Assembly (NCBI GenBank): GCA_902512865.1
Contig: CABXKZ010000011.1
Location: forward strand, 1 to 18,470
Length of the DNA stretch: 18,470 nucleotides
Origin: an uncultured marine group I thaumarchaeote
Lineage (GTDB): Archaea > Thermoproteota > Nitrososphaeria > Nitrososphaerales > Nitrosopumilaceae
Direction: 5' to 3'
Below are positions 6,062 to 13,951 of this stretch, piece after piece (position 1 is the stretch's first letter; every line of letters begins with the position of its first letter). Under the pieces are notes generated by a model, which did no database searches, had not been told where the DNA came from, and worked only from the letters and a program-made list of their open reading frames with translations. The position numbers were made by a program, and so were the translations under genes.

Positions 6062-7421
6062 GACCCAATCCTCTAAAAATTATTTTTTGTTCTTTTGCTT
6101 CAAGAGGTTCAATTATTCCTCTTGTATCAATTAAAATAGGTTTTTTCATTTGTGTGAACAGAGAAATTGGTATTTTTTTAAATTCATCATGTGCAGTTAC
6201 AATAATAATTGCATCAACTTCGGAAATAATATCTTCAATGTTCTTTTCAGTAATAATTCCAAATACTTCGCGTGATAAAAAATGAGGATCGTAAATAAGG
6301 ATTTTTGAGCCTAAATTCTGTAATTTTTTTATTATTTCTTCTGCAGGTGTTAATTGAATATCTTTTACATTTGGTTTGTATGAAACACCAAGTATCAGTA
6401 TTTTACTATTTTCAAATAGTTTTTGTGATTCTTTGAATGCATCAGAAGTTAATTGGATTACATGTTCTGGCATTTTTTCATTAATTTTTCGTCCTGATTC
6501 AATTATACTTAGATCAGAACCAATTCGTCTGGCCGTATTAAGTAATTGATATGAGTTTATTGGAAGACATGGACCTCCAACACCTGAACCTGGATAATGT
6601 ATTTGAAAATTATATTTCTTTTTAGCGGCTTCAAGTACTTTGTATGTATCAATTCCAAGTTTTTCAAACATTAAAGATAATTCACTAACAAATGCGATAT
6701 TGATATCACGAAATACGTTGGTGGTTAATTTCACTGCATTTGCTGTTTTACAATTTGGCATTTCAACAAGTTCAACTGAAAAAACAAAATTGTATATTGA
6801 TTTAATAATTTTTGCTATTTCAGGATTTATTCCTCCAACTAATCTAGGAAGATTAGTAAAATCGTGTAGAATTTCTCCAGGATTAGCATTTTCAGGACAA
6901 ACACCTATGAAAAAATTTTTCTCAATTTCTAGTCTACCTGATTTAGAAATTAGTGAAACCATTTCATCTTCTATAAATCCAGGTTCAATTGTACTTTCAA
7001 CAATGACCAAAGAATTTGGAGATAAAATTTCTGATAGTTTTGATGCTACATCTCTTAAGGCAGAATAATTAGGAATATTGTTTTCATCCATAGGTGTTGG
7101 CAATGAAAGTAAAATTAAATCAGAATTTGGTACGGCATCTTCAATATTCGTGGTTGCTGAAAATTTTTTGCTCTGTATTACATTCTCAAAAATCTCATCA
7201 TAACCAGGTTCATCCTTTAGAGGAAAATTTCCAGAGTTGATATTATTAACTAGATTTTTGTTAATATCAACTCCAATTGTTATCAATCCAGATTTTGCAA
7301 AGGATAATGCAGTGGGTAGACCAATTCGTCCAATACCAATGACACATACTCGAAGTGTTTGTGAATCTAATGATTTCATAACATCTTCAGTATTATTCAT
7401 ATTAATTTTTGAATTTGACAT
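6048..7421 (-). CDS. UDP-N-acetyl-D-mannosaminuronate dehydrogenase-type nucleotide-sugar 6-dehydrogenase
   Basis: This enzyme probably oxidises the C6 alcohol of a UDP-HexNAc (ManNAc is the usual substrate of the branch) to the uronic acid with two NAD+. Numbered from an upstream in-frame GTG at 7430, the Rossmann motif VIGIGRIGLPTA is at 30-41. GVCPEN carries E179, NAVKLTTNVFRDINIAF holds the conserved lysine (K234), and GSGVGGPCLP holds the catalytic cysteine (C288). GGPCLP is a small change from the GGHCIP usual in WecC. I place the start at the ATG at 7419-7421 because the GTG at 7430 begins a GTGAT Shine-Dalgarno lying 4 bases before it, giving 457 residues. The 3' end overlaps the asparagine-synthetase-like gene by 14 bases. 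UDP-GlcNAc dehydrogenase activity is an alternative. Confidence 0.86.
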   Translation of the reverse strand: MSNSKINMNNTEDVMKSLDSQTLRVCVIGIGRIGLPTALSFAKSGLITIGVDINKNLVNNINSGNFPLKDEPGYDEIFENVIQSKKFSATTNIEDAVPNSDLILLSLPTPMDENNIPNYSALRDVASKLSEILSPNSLVIVESTIEPGFIEDEMVSLISKSGRLEIEKNFFIGVCPENANPGEILHDFTNLPRLVGGINPEIAKIIKSIYNFVFSVELVEMPNCKTANAVKLTTNVFRDINIAFVSELSLMFEKLGIDTYKVLEAAKKKYNFQIHYPGSGVGGPCLPINSYQLLNTARRIGSDLSIIESGRKINEKMPEHVIQLTSDAFKESQKLFENSKILILGVSYKPNVKDIQLTPAEEIIKKLQNLGSKILIYDPHFLSREVFGIITEKNIEDIISEVDAIIIVTAHDEFKKIPISLFTQMKKPILIDTRGIIEPLEAKEQKIIFRGLGRGNF

Positions 7422-7460
7422 TGATATCACTGGTGCTTATTTTTTGAGCCTATTTTTACT

Positions 7461-7471
7461 TATTATAATTT
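7461..7471 (-). promoter_or_regulatory. TATA-like element for the UDP-sugar dehydrogenase/asparagine-synthetase-like unit
   Basis: The minus-strand reading is AAATTATAATA, about 40 bases upstream of the ATG at 7421. Initiation about 26 bases downstream would leave a leader of roughly 18 bases, enough to carry the GTGAT ribosome-binding site. No other clear box lies in this divergent gap of about 110 bases apart from the one for the gene at 7535. Confidence 0.4.
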
Positions 7472-7496
7472 TGTAATGATAGCTTTTATTCCAAAA

Positions 7497-7505
7497 TTTT
7501 AAAAA
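7497..7505 (+). promoter_or_regulatory. TATA box for the GalU-Ugd-epimerase operon
   Basis: TTTTAAAAA is centred 34 bases before the GTG start at 7535. With the usual archaeal distance of about 26 bases from box to transcription start, the leader would be only about 8 bases long, and no Shine-Dalgarno is seen. This would be the promoter for the sugar-nucleotide genes from 7535 to 10623. Confidence 0.45.
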
Positions 7506-7534
7506 CTTAATGATAAGACTAAGAATGGATTTTT

Positions 7535-8374
7535 GTGACTAAAATAATAATTACAGCAGCAGGAAAAGGTACAAGATTACTCCCATTTACAAAAGAAATG
7601 CCAAAGGAGATGATGCCAATTTATTCAAAAGCATTCACAAAAAATCGAGTAGTTTTACCATTATTACAATACATCTATGAACAACTTTATTCAATGAATT
7701 TTCGAGATTACTGTTTTGTGGTAGGACGTGAAAAGAGATCAATAGAAGATCATTTCACACCACATGATGCGTATCTGAAAGAATTAGACGGAGAATATAA
7801 AAAATTAATAACAAAATTTTATAAAAAATTAGAAAATTCACATTTAGTTTGGATAAATCAAAATAAACCATTAGGTTTTGGTGATGCAGTAAAACGTGCA
7901 GAGAGATATGTAGGAAAAGAGGATTTTATTGTTCATGCAGGGGATGTCACAATACTTAGCAAGTCAAAACATCCAATAACAAGATTAATCGAAACTGCTA
8001 GAAAAAATCCAGATGCAAAAGTAATTTTATTATGCAAAAAAATTAAAGATTTTAAAAAATATGGCGTACCTACTATCAAAAAAATATCTAATGACTTATT
8101 AGAAGTAAAAGAGGTAATAGAAAAACCAAATAGACCAAAATCAGAGTTTGGAATTTTGCCATTATATTATTTTAGATCAGATATATTTTCTAGTTTAAAA
8201 AAAATAAAGGTGGGTAAAGGAAAAGAATTTCAACTTACAGATGCAATTCAAAATTTAATAAAAGAAAAACAGAAAGTTCTTGCAATTACATTAAATAAAA
8301 ATGAAGAAGAAATTGATGTAGGAACTGTTGAATCATACAAAATATCACAAGAAATTACATTCAGGAAAGCATGA
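7535..8374 (+). CDS. galU: UTP--glucose-1-phosphate uridylyltransferase (UDP-glucose pyrophosphorylase)
   Basis: It makes UDP-glucose and pyrophosphate from UTP and glucose 1-phosphate, feeding the dehydrogenase directly downstream. The 279-residue length is typical for the bacterial/archaeal GalU type. The nucleotide-binding signature ITAAGKGTRLLPFTKEMPKEMMPI (split: G10, G12, T13, R14 and the lysine of PKEMMP) opens the protein. FIVHAGDV follows in the middle as the metal-binding region, then VKEVIEKPNRPKSEFGILPLY and the sugar-binding end of the domain. The start is GTG at 7535-7537; the nearby ATG at 7525 is out of frame. The gene heads a plus-strand operon, and the next start follows within 20 bases of its stop. 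A dTTP-specific activity (RmlA-like) is unlikely because the motif spacing follows GalU. Confidence in the reaction is high. Confidence 0.92.
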   Translation: MTKIIITAAGKGTRLLPFTKEMPKEMMPIYSKAFTKNRVVLPLLQYIYEQLYSMNFRDYCFVVGREKRSIEDHFTPHDAYLKELDGEYKKLITKFYKKLENSHLVWINQNKPLGFGDAVKRAERYVGKEDFIVHAGDVTILSKSKHPITRLIETARKNPDAKVILLCKKIKDFKKYGVPTIKKISNDLLEVKEVIEKPNRPKSEFGILPLYYFRSDIFSSLKKIKVGKGKEFQLTDAIQNLIKEKQKVLAITLNKNEEEIDVGTVESYKISQEITFRKA

Positions 8375-8380
8375 GTGCTA

Positions 8381-8386
8381 GGTGAT
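8381..8386 (+). promoter_or_regulatory. Shine-Dalgarno site that sets the start of the UDP-glucose dehydrogenase
   Basis: GGTGAT matches the archaeal anti-Shine-Dalgarno core and lies 6 bases before the ATG at 8393. It therefore decides for this ATG over the in-frame GTG at 8375, which would add six residues of no family similarity. Confidence 0.7.
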
Positions 8387-8392
8387 GTTTGG

Positions 8393-9706
8393 ATGAAAAT
8401 AGGTATTATTGGATTGGGATTTGTTGGATTATCACTTACTAGTGTATTATCATCAAAAGGATATGATGTTGTAGGAATAGATGTGGATAAAGAAAAATGT
8501 AAAAAAATATCGAATGGTATAACACCATTCTTTGAACCAGATTTAGAAAAAATATTAAAAAGTGGATTGAAAAAGAAATTGATAATTAGTAATAATTTTT
8601 CATTGATTAATGATTGTGATTTTATTTTTGTTACAGTTGGAACACCACAAAATTCAAACGGTACAATTGATTTATCAATCATAAAAAAAGCAATATCCAG
8701 CCTAGGTAGCAGTATACAAGGAAATAAAAACAAACCGGTAATTCTTGTCAAGAGTACAGTCGTTCCAGGTACAATGAAAAATATTGTTTTGCCAATTTTA
8801 GAAAAAACTTCAAAGAAAAAAGCAGGGAGAGATTTTGGATTAATATCAAATCCAGAGTTTTTGCAAGAAAGTACTGCAATAAGAGATACAGAATTTCCTC
8901 ATGCAGTAGTACTTGGAGGCTATAAAACAAAATTTATGAAAAAAACGAAAAAATTATTTGTAAAATTACATCCTAAAGTACCAATAATAATTACCAATCA
9001 TCAAACAGCAGAGATGATAAAATATGCAAATAATTCATTTCTTGCAACTAAAATTAGTTTTATCAATCAATTATCAAATATTTGCCAAAAAATTCCTGGT
9101 GCAAACATAGATGACATAGCAAAAACAATTGGATTAGATCCTAGAATAGGAAAATTATTTCTTAATGCAGGACCAGGTTATGGAGGATCATGTTTGCCAA
9201 AAGATATGAGGGCATTAATTAATTTTGCAAAAATTACAGGAGTTAAACCAACACTTCTAAATGCTGTTGAAGAAGTTAATACTAAACAACTTGAACAGAT
9301 AATCACCATAACTAAACAGAGATTAGGAGATTTAACCTCAAAAAGAATTACAATTTTGGGAACAGCCTTTAAACCAAATACAGATGATATTCGAGATTCC
9401 ATTGCAATAGAATTGATTAAAAAATTTCTAAAAAGAAAAACAAAGATTACAGTTCATGATCCAAAAGCAATGAAGAATACTAGGAATGTATTTGGAGATA
9501 GAATCAAGTATGCAAAATCAATTGATGAAGCACTATTAAAAAGTCAATGCGTAGTCATCATGACACAATGGAAGCAGTATGAAAAATTAAGTAATAATGT
9601 ATTTGATAATATGACAAAGAAGATTGTTGTAGATTGTAGAAGAGTTTTGGTAGGAAAACAATTAGATGTTGATTATTTTGCAATAGGACTAGGTAAAGAA
9701 AAGTGA
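8393..9706 (+). CDS. ugd: UDP-glucose 6-dehydrogenase
   Basis: It oxidises UDP-glucose twice to UDP-glucuronate with two NAD+. The protein is 437 residues from the ATG at 8393, chosen because of the GGTGAT ribosome-binding site just upstream. It begins at once with the Rossmann motif MKIGIIGLGFVGLS, followed by VVGIDVDKEK. Downstream come VTVGTPQ, STVVPGT, SNPEFLQES (catalytic Glu), AEMIKYANNSFLATKISF (catalytic Lys near 210), and GPGYGGSCLPKD with the catalytic cysteine near 267. The C-terminal NAD-binding half has LGTAFKPNTDDIRDS. All catalytic residues are intact and the length is normal. It is translationally coupled to the next gene: its TGA overlaps the GTG start of the epimerase by 4 bases. 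Unlike the dehydrogenase at 6048-7421, it carries the UDP-glucose-type GGSCLPKD signature, so the two paralogues probably make different uronic acids. Confidence 0.93.
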   Translation: MKIGIIGLGFVGLSLTSVLSSKGYDVVGIDVDKEKCKKISNGITPFFEPDLEKILKSGLKKKLIISNNFSLINDCDFIFVTVGTPQNSNGTIDLSIIKKAISSLGSSIQGNKNKPVILVKSTVVPGTMKNIVLPILEKTSKKKAGRDFGLISNPEFLQESTAIRDTEFPHAVVLGGYKTKFMKKTKKLFVKLHPKVPIIITNHQTAEMIKYANNSFLATKISFINQLSNICQKIPGANIDDIAKTIGLDPRIGKLFLNAGPGYGGSCLPKDMRALINFAKITGVKPTLLNAVEEVNTKQLEQIITITKQRLGDLTSKRITILGTAFKPNTDDIRDSIAIELIKKFLKRKTKITVHDPKAMKNTRNVFGDRIKYAKSIDEALLKSQCVVIMTQWKQYEKLSNNVFDNMTKKIVVDCRRVLVGKQLDVDYFAIGLGKEK

Positions 9707-10623
9707 AATACATTGTAACAGGAGGAGCCGGATTTATTGGAAGTAATATTGTAAAAAAATTAGTTTCCAGAGGAGATAATGTAACTGTAATTGATAATTT
9801 GAATACTGGAAAAGAAGAAAATTTAACCTCAGTTAAAGATAAAATAGTTTTTCTTAAAGATACTATTTTGAATATTGATTTACTTGAACAAGAAACAGAT
9901 GGAATTGATGGGATCTTTCATCAAGCTGCACTTGCATCAGTACAAGATTCATTTTCAAAACCTGAAGAATATAATGATGTCAATGTTAATGGAACAGAAA
10001 ATATTTTAAAATTAGCAAAGAAAAATAATTTTAAAGTTGTTTATGCAAGTTCATCCAGTGTTTATGGAAATCCAGAAAGAATTCCAATTAGAGAATCAGA
10101 TAGTAAAAATCCAATTAATCCATACGCTGAAACGAAATTAAAAAAAGAAGAATTAGCTATCAAATACTCACAAATTGGTGTGAAAGTAATCGGATTACGA
10201 TATTTCAACGTATTTGGAAAAGGTCAATCAAAAGAATATGCAGGAGTTTTAAAATTATTTTTAGAGAAAATTAGAGATAAAGCACCACCAAAAATCAATG
10301 GAGATGGAACACAGTTTAGAGATTTTGTTTACGTTGAAGATGTTGCAAATGCAAACATAATGTCAATGGATAGTGATGTTAATCATGAATTTTTTAACGT
10401 TGGAACGAATACATCTATAACAATATTAGAGTTGGCAAAAACCATCATAAAATCTGCAGGGTTGAATATAGAACCAACTTTTGGTCCAGCTCTAAAAGGA
10501 GATGTACAAAAAACAATTGCAAATATTGATTTAATTAAAGAGAAAATTGGATGGGAACCAAAGATTATGCTAGAAAAATGGATAGAAGATATCATTGTTG
10601 GAGAAAAATTCGATGAAATTTAG
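9703..10623 (+). CDS. NAD-dependent nucleotide-sugar epimerase (GalE/WbpP-like extended SDR)
   Basis: It most likely inverts C4 of a UDP-sugar; with UDP-glucuronate made next door, UDP-galacturonate is a natural product, but UDP-GlcNAc or UDP-glucose could equally be substrates. The 306-residue protein starts with the extended-SDR nucleotide motif YIVTGGAGFIGSNIV, followed by VIDNLNTGK (NAD-selective aspartate). FHQAALASVQDSF comes next, then SSSSVYGNP and the catalytic pair in NPYAETKLKKEE (Y141, K145). RYFNVFGKGQ and GDGTQFRDFVYVEDVA are the usual substrate-side signatures. The start is GTG in a GTGA overlap with the dehydrogenase gene. It ends the tightly packed part of the operon; 81 bases separate it from the aminotransferase. 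SDR epimerase membership is clear, exact specificity is not. Confidence 0.88.
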   Translation: MKYIVTGGAGFIGSNIVKKLVSRGDNVTVIDNLNTGKEENLTSVKDKIVFLKDTILNIDLLEQETDGIDGIFHQAALASVQDSFSKPEEYNDVNVNGTENILKLAKKNNFKVVYASSSSVYGNPERIPIRESDSKNPINPYAETKLKKEELAIKYSQIGVKVIGLRYFNVFGKGQSKEYAGVLKLFLEKIRDKAPPKINGDGTQFRDFVYVEDVANANIMSMDSDVNHEFFNVGTNTSITILELAKTIIKSAGLNIEPTFGPALKGDVQKTIANIDLIKEKIGWEPKIMLEKWIEDIIVGEKFDEI

Positions 10624-10640
10624 TAATAATTCATACGAGT

Positions 10641-10651
10641 AAATATTATAC
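10641..10651 (+). promoter_or_regulatory. Possible internal promoter before the aminotransferase
   Basis: AAATATTATAC is a TATA-like box about 60 bases upstream of the start at 10705. The predicted leader of about 33 bases contains GGAGAAGG at 10694-10701, a Shine-Dalgarno placed 3 bases before the ATG, slightly closer than usual. This suggests that the aminotransferase and glycosyltransferase can be transcribed apart from the galU operon. Confidence 0.4.
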
Positions 10652-10704
10652 TTGAAAAATTCAGATAAAGTTAGAATAAAAATGATTGAAAATGGAGAAG
10701 GACA

Positions 10705-11811
10705 ATGAAAATTCCATTTTTTGTTCAAGAATTTACAGATGAAATGGAAGATGCTGCAATTCATGCATTAAGAAATGAATCCTTTGTTGGAGGAGAAAGT
10801 GTTTCAAAATTTGAAGAAGAATTTGCACAATACATAGGAACAAAATATGCAGTTGCAGTTAGTTCAGGAAACAGTGCATTACAAATTTCACTGATGGCTT
10901 TAGGATTAAATAAGGATGATTGGACTACAAGAGTTCCAGGAACCATAATAACTCCAACAAACTCGTTTATCGCATCAGCCAATTGTATTAGAATGTCAAA
11001 TGCATTTCCACTTCTGGCAGATGTGAGTATGGAAGACGGAGGAATTGATATGACTAGTAGAAAAAACGAAAATCGTTTAGGATTGGAGTGGAAAAAAGCT
11101 ACAAGTATTATTCCAGTTCACATTTATGGAAATCCATGTGATTTTGATTCGGTCAAATCATTTGCAGATGAACAAAATATTCCAATTATAGAGGATGCAT
11201 GTCAAGCACATGGTGCAGAATACAAAGGAAAAAAGGTTGGCAGTTTAGGTGATGTCGGATGTTTTTCATTTTATCCAACAAAAAACATGACAGTTGGGGG
11301 TGATGGTGGAATGACTACAACAAACAATGAAGAAACTGCATTAAAAATAAAATCAATAAGAGATAATGGAAGGAAAACAAAAAATGAATTTGATAAATTA
11401 GGATTTACAATGAGATTGAATACCGTAAATGCTGCAATTGGTAGAGTTCAACTAAAACATCTTGATGAGAAAACTGCACGGAGAAGAGAGATTGTGTCAA
11501 TCTATAGAGAAAATTTAGCACAAGATTATATTTTACCTGAAAATAAAGATGGAAAGTCAGTTTATCATCAAATTGTATTAAAACATGAAAAAAGAGATGA
11601 AATCCGTAAAGAATTAACAGCTAATGAGATAGGTTCTGCTATTTATTATGAAACACCAATACACAAACAAGAAATTTATCAAAATTATGGATTTGAATTG
11701 CCCAATAGCGAAAAATTTTCAAAATTAATTTTATCACTACCTTCATATCCACAACTAACAGATGATCAGGCATTAGAAATTTGTGAATGTGTTAACAAAG
11801 TAATTGGTTAA
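10705..11811 (+). CDS. DegT/DnrJ/EryC1/StrS-family PLP-dependent sugar aminotransferase
   Basis: These enzymes transfer an amino group from glutamate or glutamine to a keto sugar nucleotide, giving an aminosugar. The 368-residue protein has the fold-type I features of the family. VSSGNSALQISLMALG (about 52-67) binds the phosphate, IEDACQAHGAEYKGKKVG holds D164 and Q167 near the pyridine ring, and FSFYPTKNMTVGGDGG carries the Schiff-base lysine K193. RLNTVNAAIGRVQLKHL and a C-terminal YHQIVLKH complete it. The stretch between the phosphate-binding helix and IIPVHIYGNP (residues about 70-135) is longer than in minimal members, which may shape the substrate pocket. The keto-sugar producer is not obvious in the window, so a further dehydrogenase or dehydratase may lie elsewhere. 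It is followed after one base by a glycosyltransferase, suggesting the aminosugar is transferred by that enzyme. Confidence 0.9.
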   Translation: MKIPFFVQEFTDEMEDAAIHALRNESFVGGESVSKFEEEFAQYIGTKYAVAVSSGNSALQISLMALGLNKDDWTTRVPGTIITPTNSFIASANCIRMSNAFPLLADVSMEDGGIDMTSRKNENRLGLEWKKATSIIPVHIYGNPCDFDSVKSFADEQNIPIIEDACQAHGAEYKGKKVGSLGDVGCFSFYPTKNMTVGGDGGMTTTNNEETALKIKSIRDNGRKTKNEFDKLGFTMRLNTVNAAIGRVQLKHLDEKTARRREIVSIYRENLAQDYILPENKDGKSVYHQIVLKHEKRDEIRKELTANEIGSAIYYETPIHKQEIYQNYGFELPNSEKFSKLILSLPSYPQLTDDQALEICECVNKVIG

Positions 11812-11812
11812 A

Positions 11813-12868
11813 ATGAAATTATTAATTGGCGGATCTAGTTCAAAGATGTTTCATCTGAAAGAATTCTCAGATATGTTGGAAAAACATAATGTAGATGTAA
11901 AATTAGTCTTAGATGTAGAATATGCTGATGGATTTCCAAGTAGGAAAATAAGTAATTGGTTTGCATCTGATATAAAATTTAAAAAATTGATTAATGGGTT
12001 TAAACCAGATTTGATTTTGGTGGATAGGCAACGTCATTTTGGTTTAGAAGCATCAAAGACAAATATTCCATTAGTTGTTCATTTGAGAGGAAATTATTGG
12101 AAAGAGATTGAGATGGCAAGAAATACTCTTTACAGTTCGCCCCCAAAAAAAATTGCCATAAATAAATGGGATGAAATTGGAGAGAAGTGTTTTCAAGCTG
12201 CAGACAAAATTCTTCCAATTTGTAAACATCTTGAAGATGTGGTAAAAGAGCACTATCCACAAAAATCTTCATCTGTAATGTATCAAGGAATTCATTCAGA
12301 TAATTGGTATGATAATGAAGGTATGAATCTAAAACATCCATGTGTAGGATTAGTACAAGGTGCAGTAATTTTAGAAAAAACTGAACAGTTACTTATACTA
12401 ACTAAAGTTCTTGAAAAAATGCCAGAAACTACATTTTATTGGGTTGGAGATGGACCATACAAAGAAAATGTTTTACCAATATTAGAAAAATATGATAATT
12501 TCAAATGGTTAGGTGCACTAGAATACCCAAATAAGATCAGAGAATTTCTTACGGAGATTGATGTTTATGCATTATTGAGTGGAATTGATATGGCACCATT
12601 AACATTGCTTGAGGCACAATTAATGAAAAAACCAGTAATCGCAACAAATGTGGGCGGCATTCCTGAATTAATGAAAGATAAAGAAAATGGTTTTTTGATA
12701 GAAAAAGGAGATTCAGAAAAATTAATCGAGTATTTACAGATTATTTTTAATGATTATGACAAAGCAAAAACTATGGGAAATTTAGGAAGGAAATTTGTCG
12801 AAGATAATTTTTCATGGGAAATTATTGCAAAAAAATTCATCAATGATGTGAAAGATTTAGTAAACTAA
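11813..12868 (+). CDS. GT4-family glycosyltransferase
   Basis: A retaining glycosyltransferase of the GT-B fold, likely moving an activated sugar from UDP onto a growing glycan on a lipid carrier. The C-terminal nucleotide-binding half is clear: FYWVGDGPYKENV, FKWLGALEYPNKIREFL, and the E-x7-E region GIDMAPLTLLEAQLMKKPVIATNVGGIPELM, followed by ENGFLIEKGD. The first E of the motif is replaced here by D/M, while the glutamate of LLEAQ is kept. The N-terminal half holds the short strand MKLLIGGSS and VVHLRGNYWKE, as in other archaeal members. I chose the ATG at 11813 over the in-frame TTG at 11804, which lies inside the aminotransferase gene; the ATG sits one base after that stop. Neither has a strong Shine-Dalgarno. 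The gene abuts the stop of the convergent methyltransferase with no spacer. Donor and acceptor are unknown. Confidence 0.87.
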   Translation: MKLLIGGSSSKMFHLKEFSDMLEKHNVDVKLVLDVEYADGFPSRKISNWFASDIKFKKLINGFKPDLILVDRQRHFGLEASKTNIPLVVHLRGNYWKEIEMARNTLYSSPPKKIAINKWDEIGEKCFQAADKILPICKHLEDVVKEHYPQKSSSVMYQGIHSDNWYDNEGMNLKHPCVGLVQGAVILEKTEQLLILTKVLEKMPETTFYWVGDGPYKENVLPILEKYDNFKWLGALEYPNKIREFLTEIDVYALLSGIDMAPLTLLEAQLMKKPVIATNVGGIPELMKDKENGFLIEKGDSEKLIEYLQIIFNDYDKAKTMGNLGRKFVEDNFSWEIIAKKFINDVKDLVN

Positions 12869-13915
12869 TTACTTCTTTTGACCGGTTACGCTTATTCCAC
12901 TTTCAATTTCTTTGAATGTGTTAATTTTAATTTTTAAATCTCGATACCATTTTTTGACTTCACTTGGAGTGTGTCTATATGCAAATTTTGGATAATACCA
13001 ATCAAAGTTTACTCCAACACTTCTTTCAAAATTATCAGACTCATCCCAGAAACATTTTAGAAAATGCCAGTAAATGAATCGCTGTACATCATATGTACCA
13101 GCTTTTACTCCCAATAGTGGAATATCTTTAGGAATGGTGATTTTCTTTTTTAATTTTGATAGTGCCTTACCTAGATGAGCCATATCTTTTGAGAATTCAG
13201 TACATTCTGCTACAGACATTTTGATTGTTCGTTGTCGAATATAATCATCAACATACTCTCGAACAGGAGCCTTTTTGTTGTATACATATATCGAGATATG
13301 TCCGCCTTTTTGAAGGAATTTTGTTAGATATTTGAAAGATGTTGATGTGTTTTTTGTATGATGTAAGACTTGATCAGAGAAAATATAATCAAAAAATGAT
13401 TTTTTGAAAGGTAATTGTCTAATGTCAGCTTGTATGAAATGAATATTTGGTGAACGACCATATTTTTTGTGTGCAAAATCAATACTATCACTAGCATCTA
13501 ATGCAAAAACAGTTGTAGAATCATTAACAGATAACATTTTTGCGCTATTTCCAATTCCAGTTCCAGCATCAAGAATAAATTTTTTGGATTTTAGAAAAGC
13601 GTTAAATGTCTTAATAGATTTCCAATCAAATCTATCTAAGAACCATTTTCTTTGCCATTCAATCCAATCTTTTGCATGATGATTTGTGTGGTGTGTCTTC
13701 CATTTTTCAGAAAAAGCCATTTCAGTACGTACAAAATCTTTAGTGACATCAACTACAAATCTTGGAATTCCTCTGGAAATTTTGAATTTATCACTACACT
13801 TTGTACAGATTAAAGTTCCTTCATTAATTTCATTTTTTATTTTTGATTTAATTCTTAATTTTAGTTCAGAACGACATGAGGGGCAAACCAAATATTCCAA
13901 GATTGACAGTTTCAT
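12869..13915 (-). CDS. SAM-dependent class I methyltransferase with N-terminal zinc-ribbon (Trm112-like) domain
   Basis: It probably methylates a sugar or another small group in the glycan pathway. Residues 1-50 form a ribbon with CPSC (C11, C14) and CTKC (C37, C40) ahead of ISRGIPRF, as in the Trm112-like heads of many glycan-locus methyltransferases. A linker with KWKTHHTNHHAKDW follows. The Rossmann SAM-binding core starts at about 112 with ILDAGTGIGNSAKML (motif I), then FALDASDSID (acidic loop), FIQADIRQLPF and FDYIFSDQVLHHTKN. The C-terminal 150 residues, including WYYPKFAYRHTPSEVKKWY, are of the UbiE/Ubi-like small-molecule type. The start is ATG 13913-13915 with no leader, placed 26 bases after a clear TATA box. 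Target is unknown: an O-methylated sugar or a uronic acid methyl ester are both plausible. Confidence 0.88.
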   Translation of the reverse strand: MKLSILEYLVCPSCRSELKLRIKSKIKNEINEGTLICTKCSDKFKISRGIPRFVVDVTKDFVRTEMAFSEKWKTHHTNHHAKDWIEWQRKWFLDRFDWKSIKTFNAFLKSKKFILDAGTGIGNSAKMLSVNDSTTVFALDASDSIDFAHKKYGRSPNIHFIQADIRQLPFKKSFFDYIFSDQVLHHTKNTSTSFKYLTKFLQKGGHISIYVYNKKAPVREYVDDYIRQRTIKMSVAECTEFSKDMAHLGKALSKLKKKITIPKDIPLLGVKAGTYDVQRFIYWHFLKCFWDESDNFERSVGVNFDWYYPKFAYRHTPSEVKKWYRDLKIKINTFKEIESGISVTGQKK

Positions 13916-13936
13916 AAGTTTTCTGATTATTCCCGT

Positions 13937-13946
13937 TTTATAAAAT
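13937..13946 (-). promoter_or_regulatory. TATA box of the methyltransferase gene
   Basis: TTTTATAAAA is self-complementary, with its centre 26.5 bases upstream of the ATG at 13915, which predicts a leaderless transcript. It lies in the 36-base gap after the upstream glycosyltransferase gene, so the methyltransferase has its own promoter. Confidence 0.6.
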
Positions 13947-13951
13947 CACAG

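Noticed and set aside
6640..7068. A 142-codon plus-strand frame inside the UDP-sugar dehydrogenase
   Set aside because: Shadow of the real minus-strand gene, which has all catalytic motifs; the frame's serine-rich translation matches no family I know.
8248..8751. A 167-codon minus-strand open frame antisense to galU and ugd
   Set aside because: It lies fully within two well-supported genes, has low-complexity F/I/S-rich composition as expected from the reverse of AT-rich coding DNA, and shows no motif or promoter.
12000..12341. A 113-codon minus-strand frame inside the glycosyltransferase
   Set aside because: Antisense to a GT4 gene with clear motifs; no start signals or recognisable domain.
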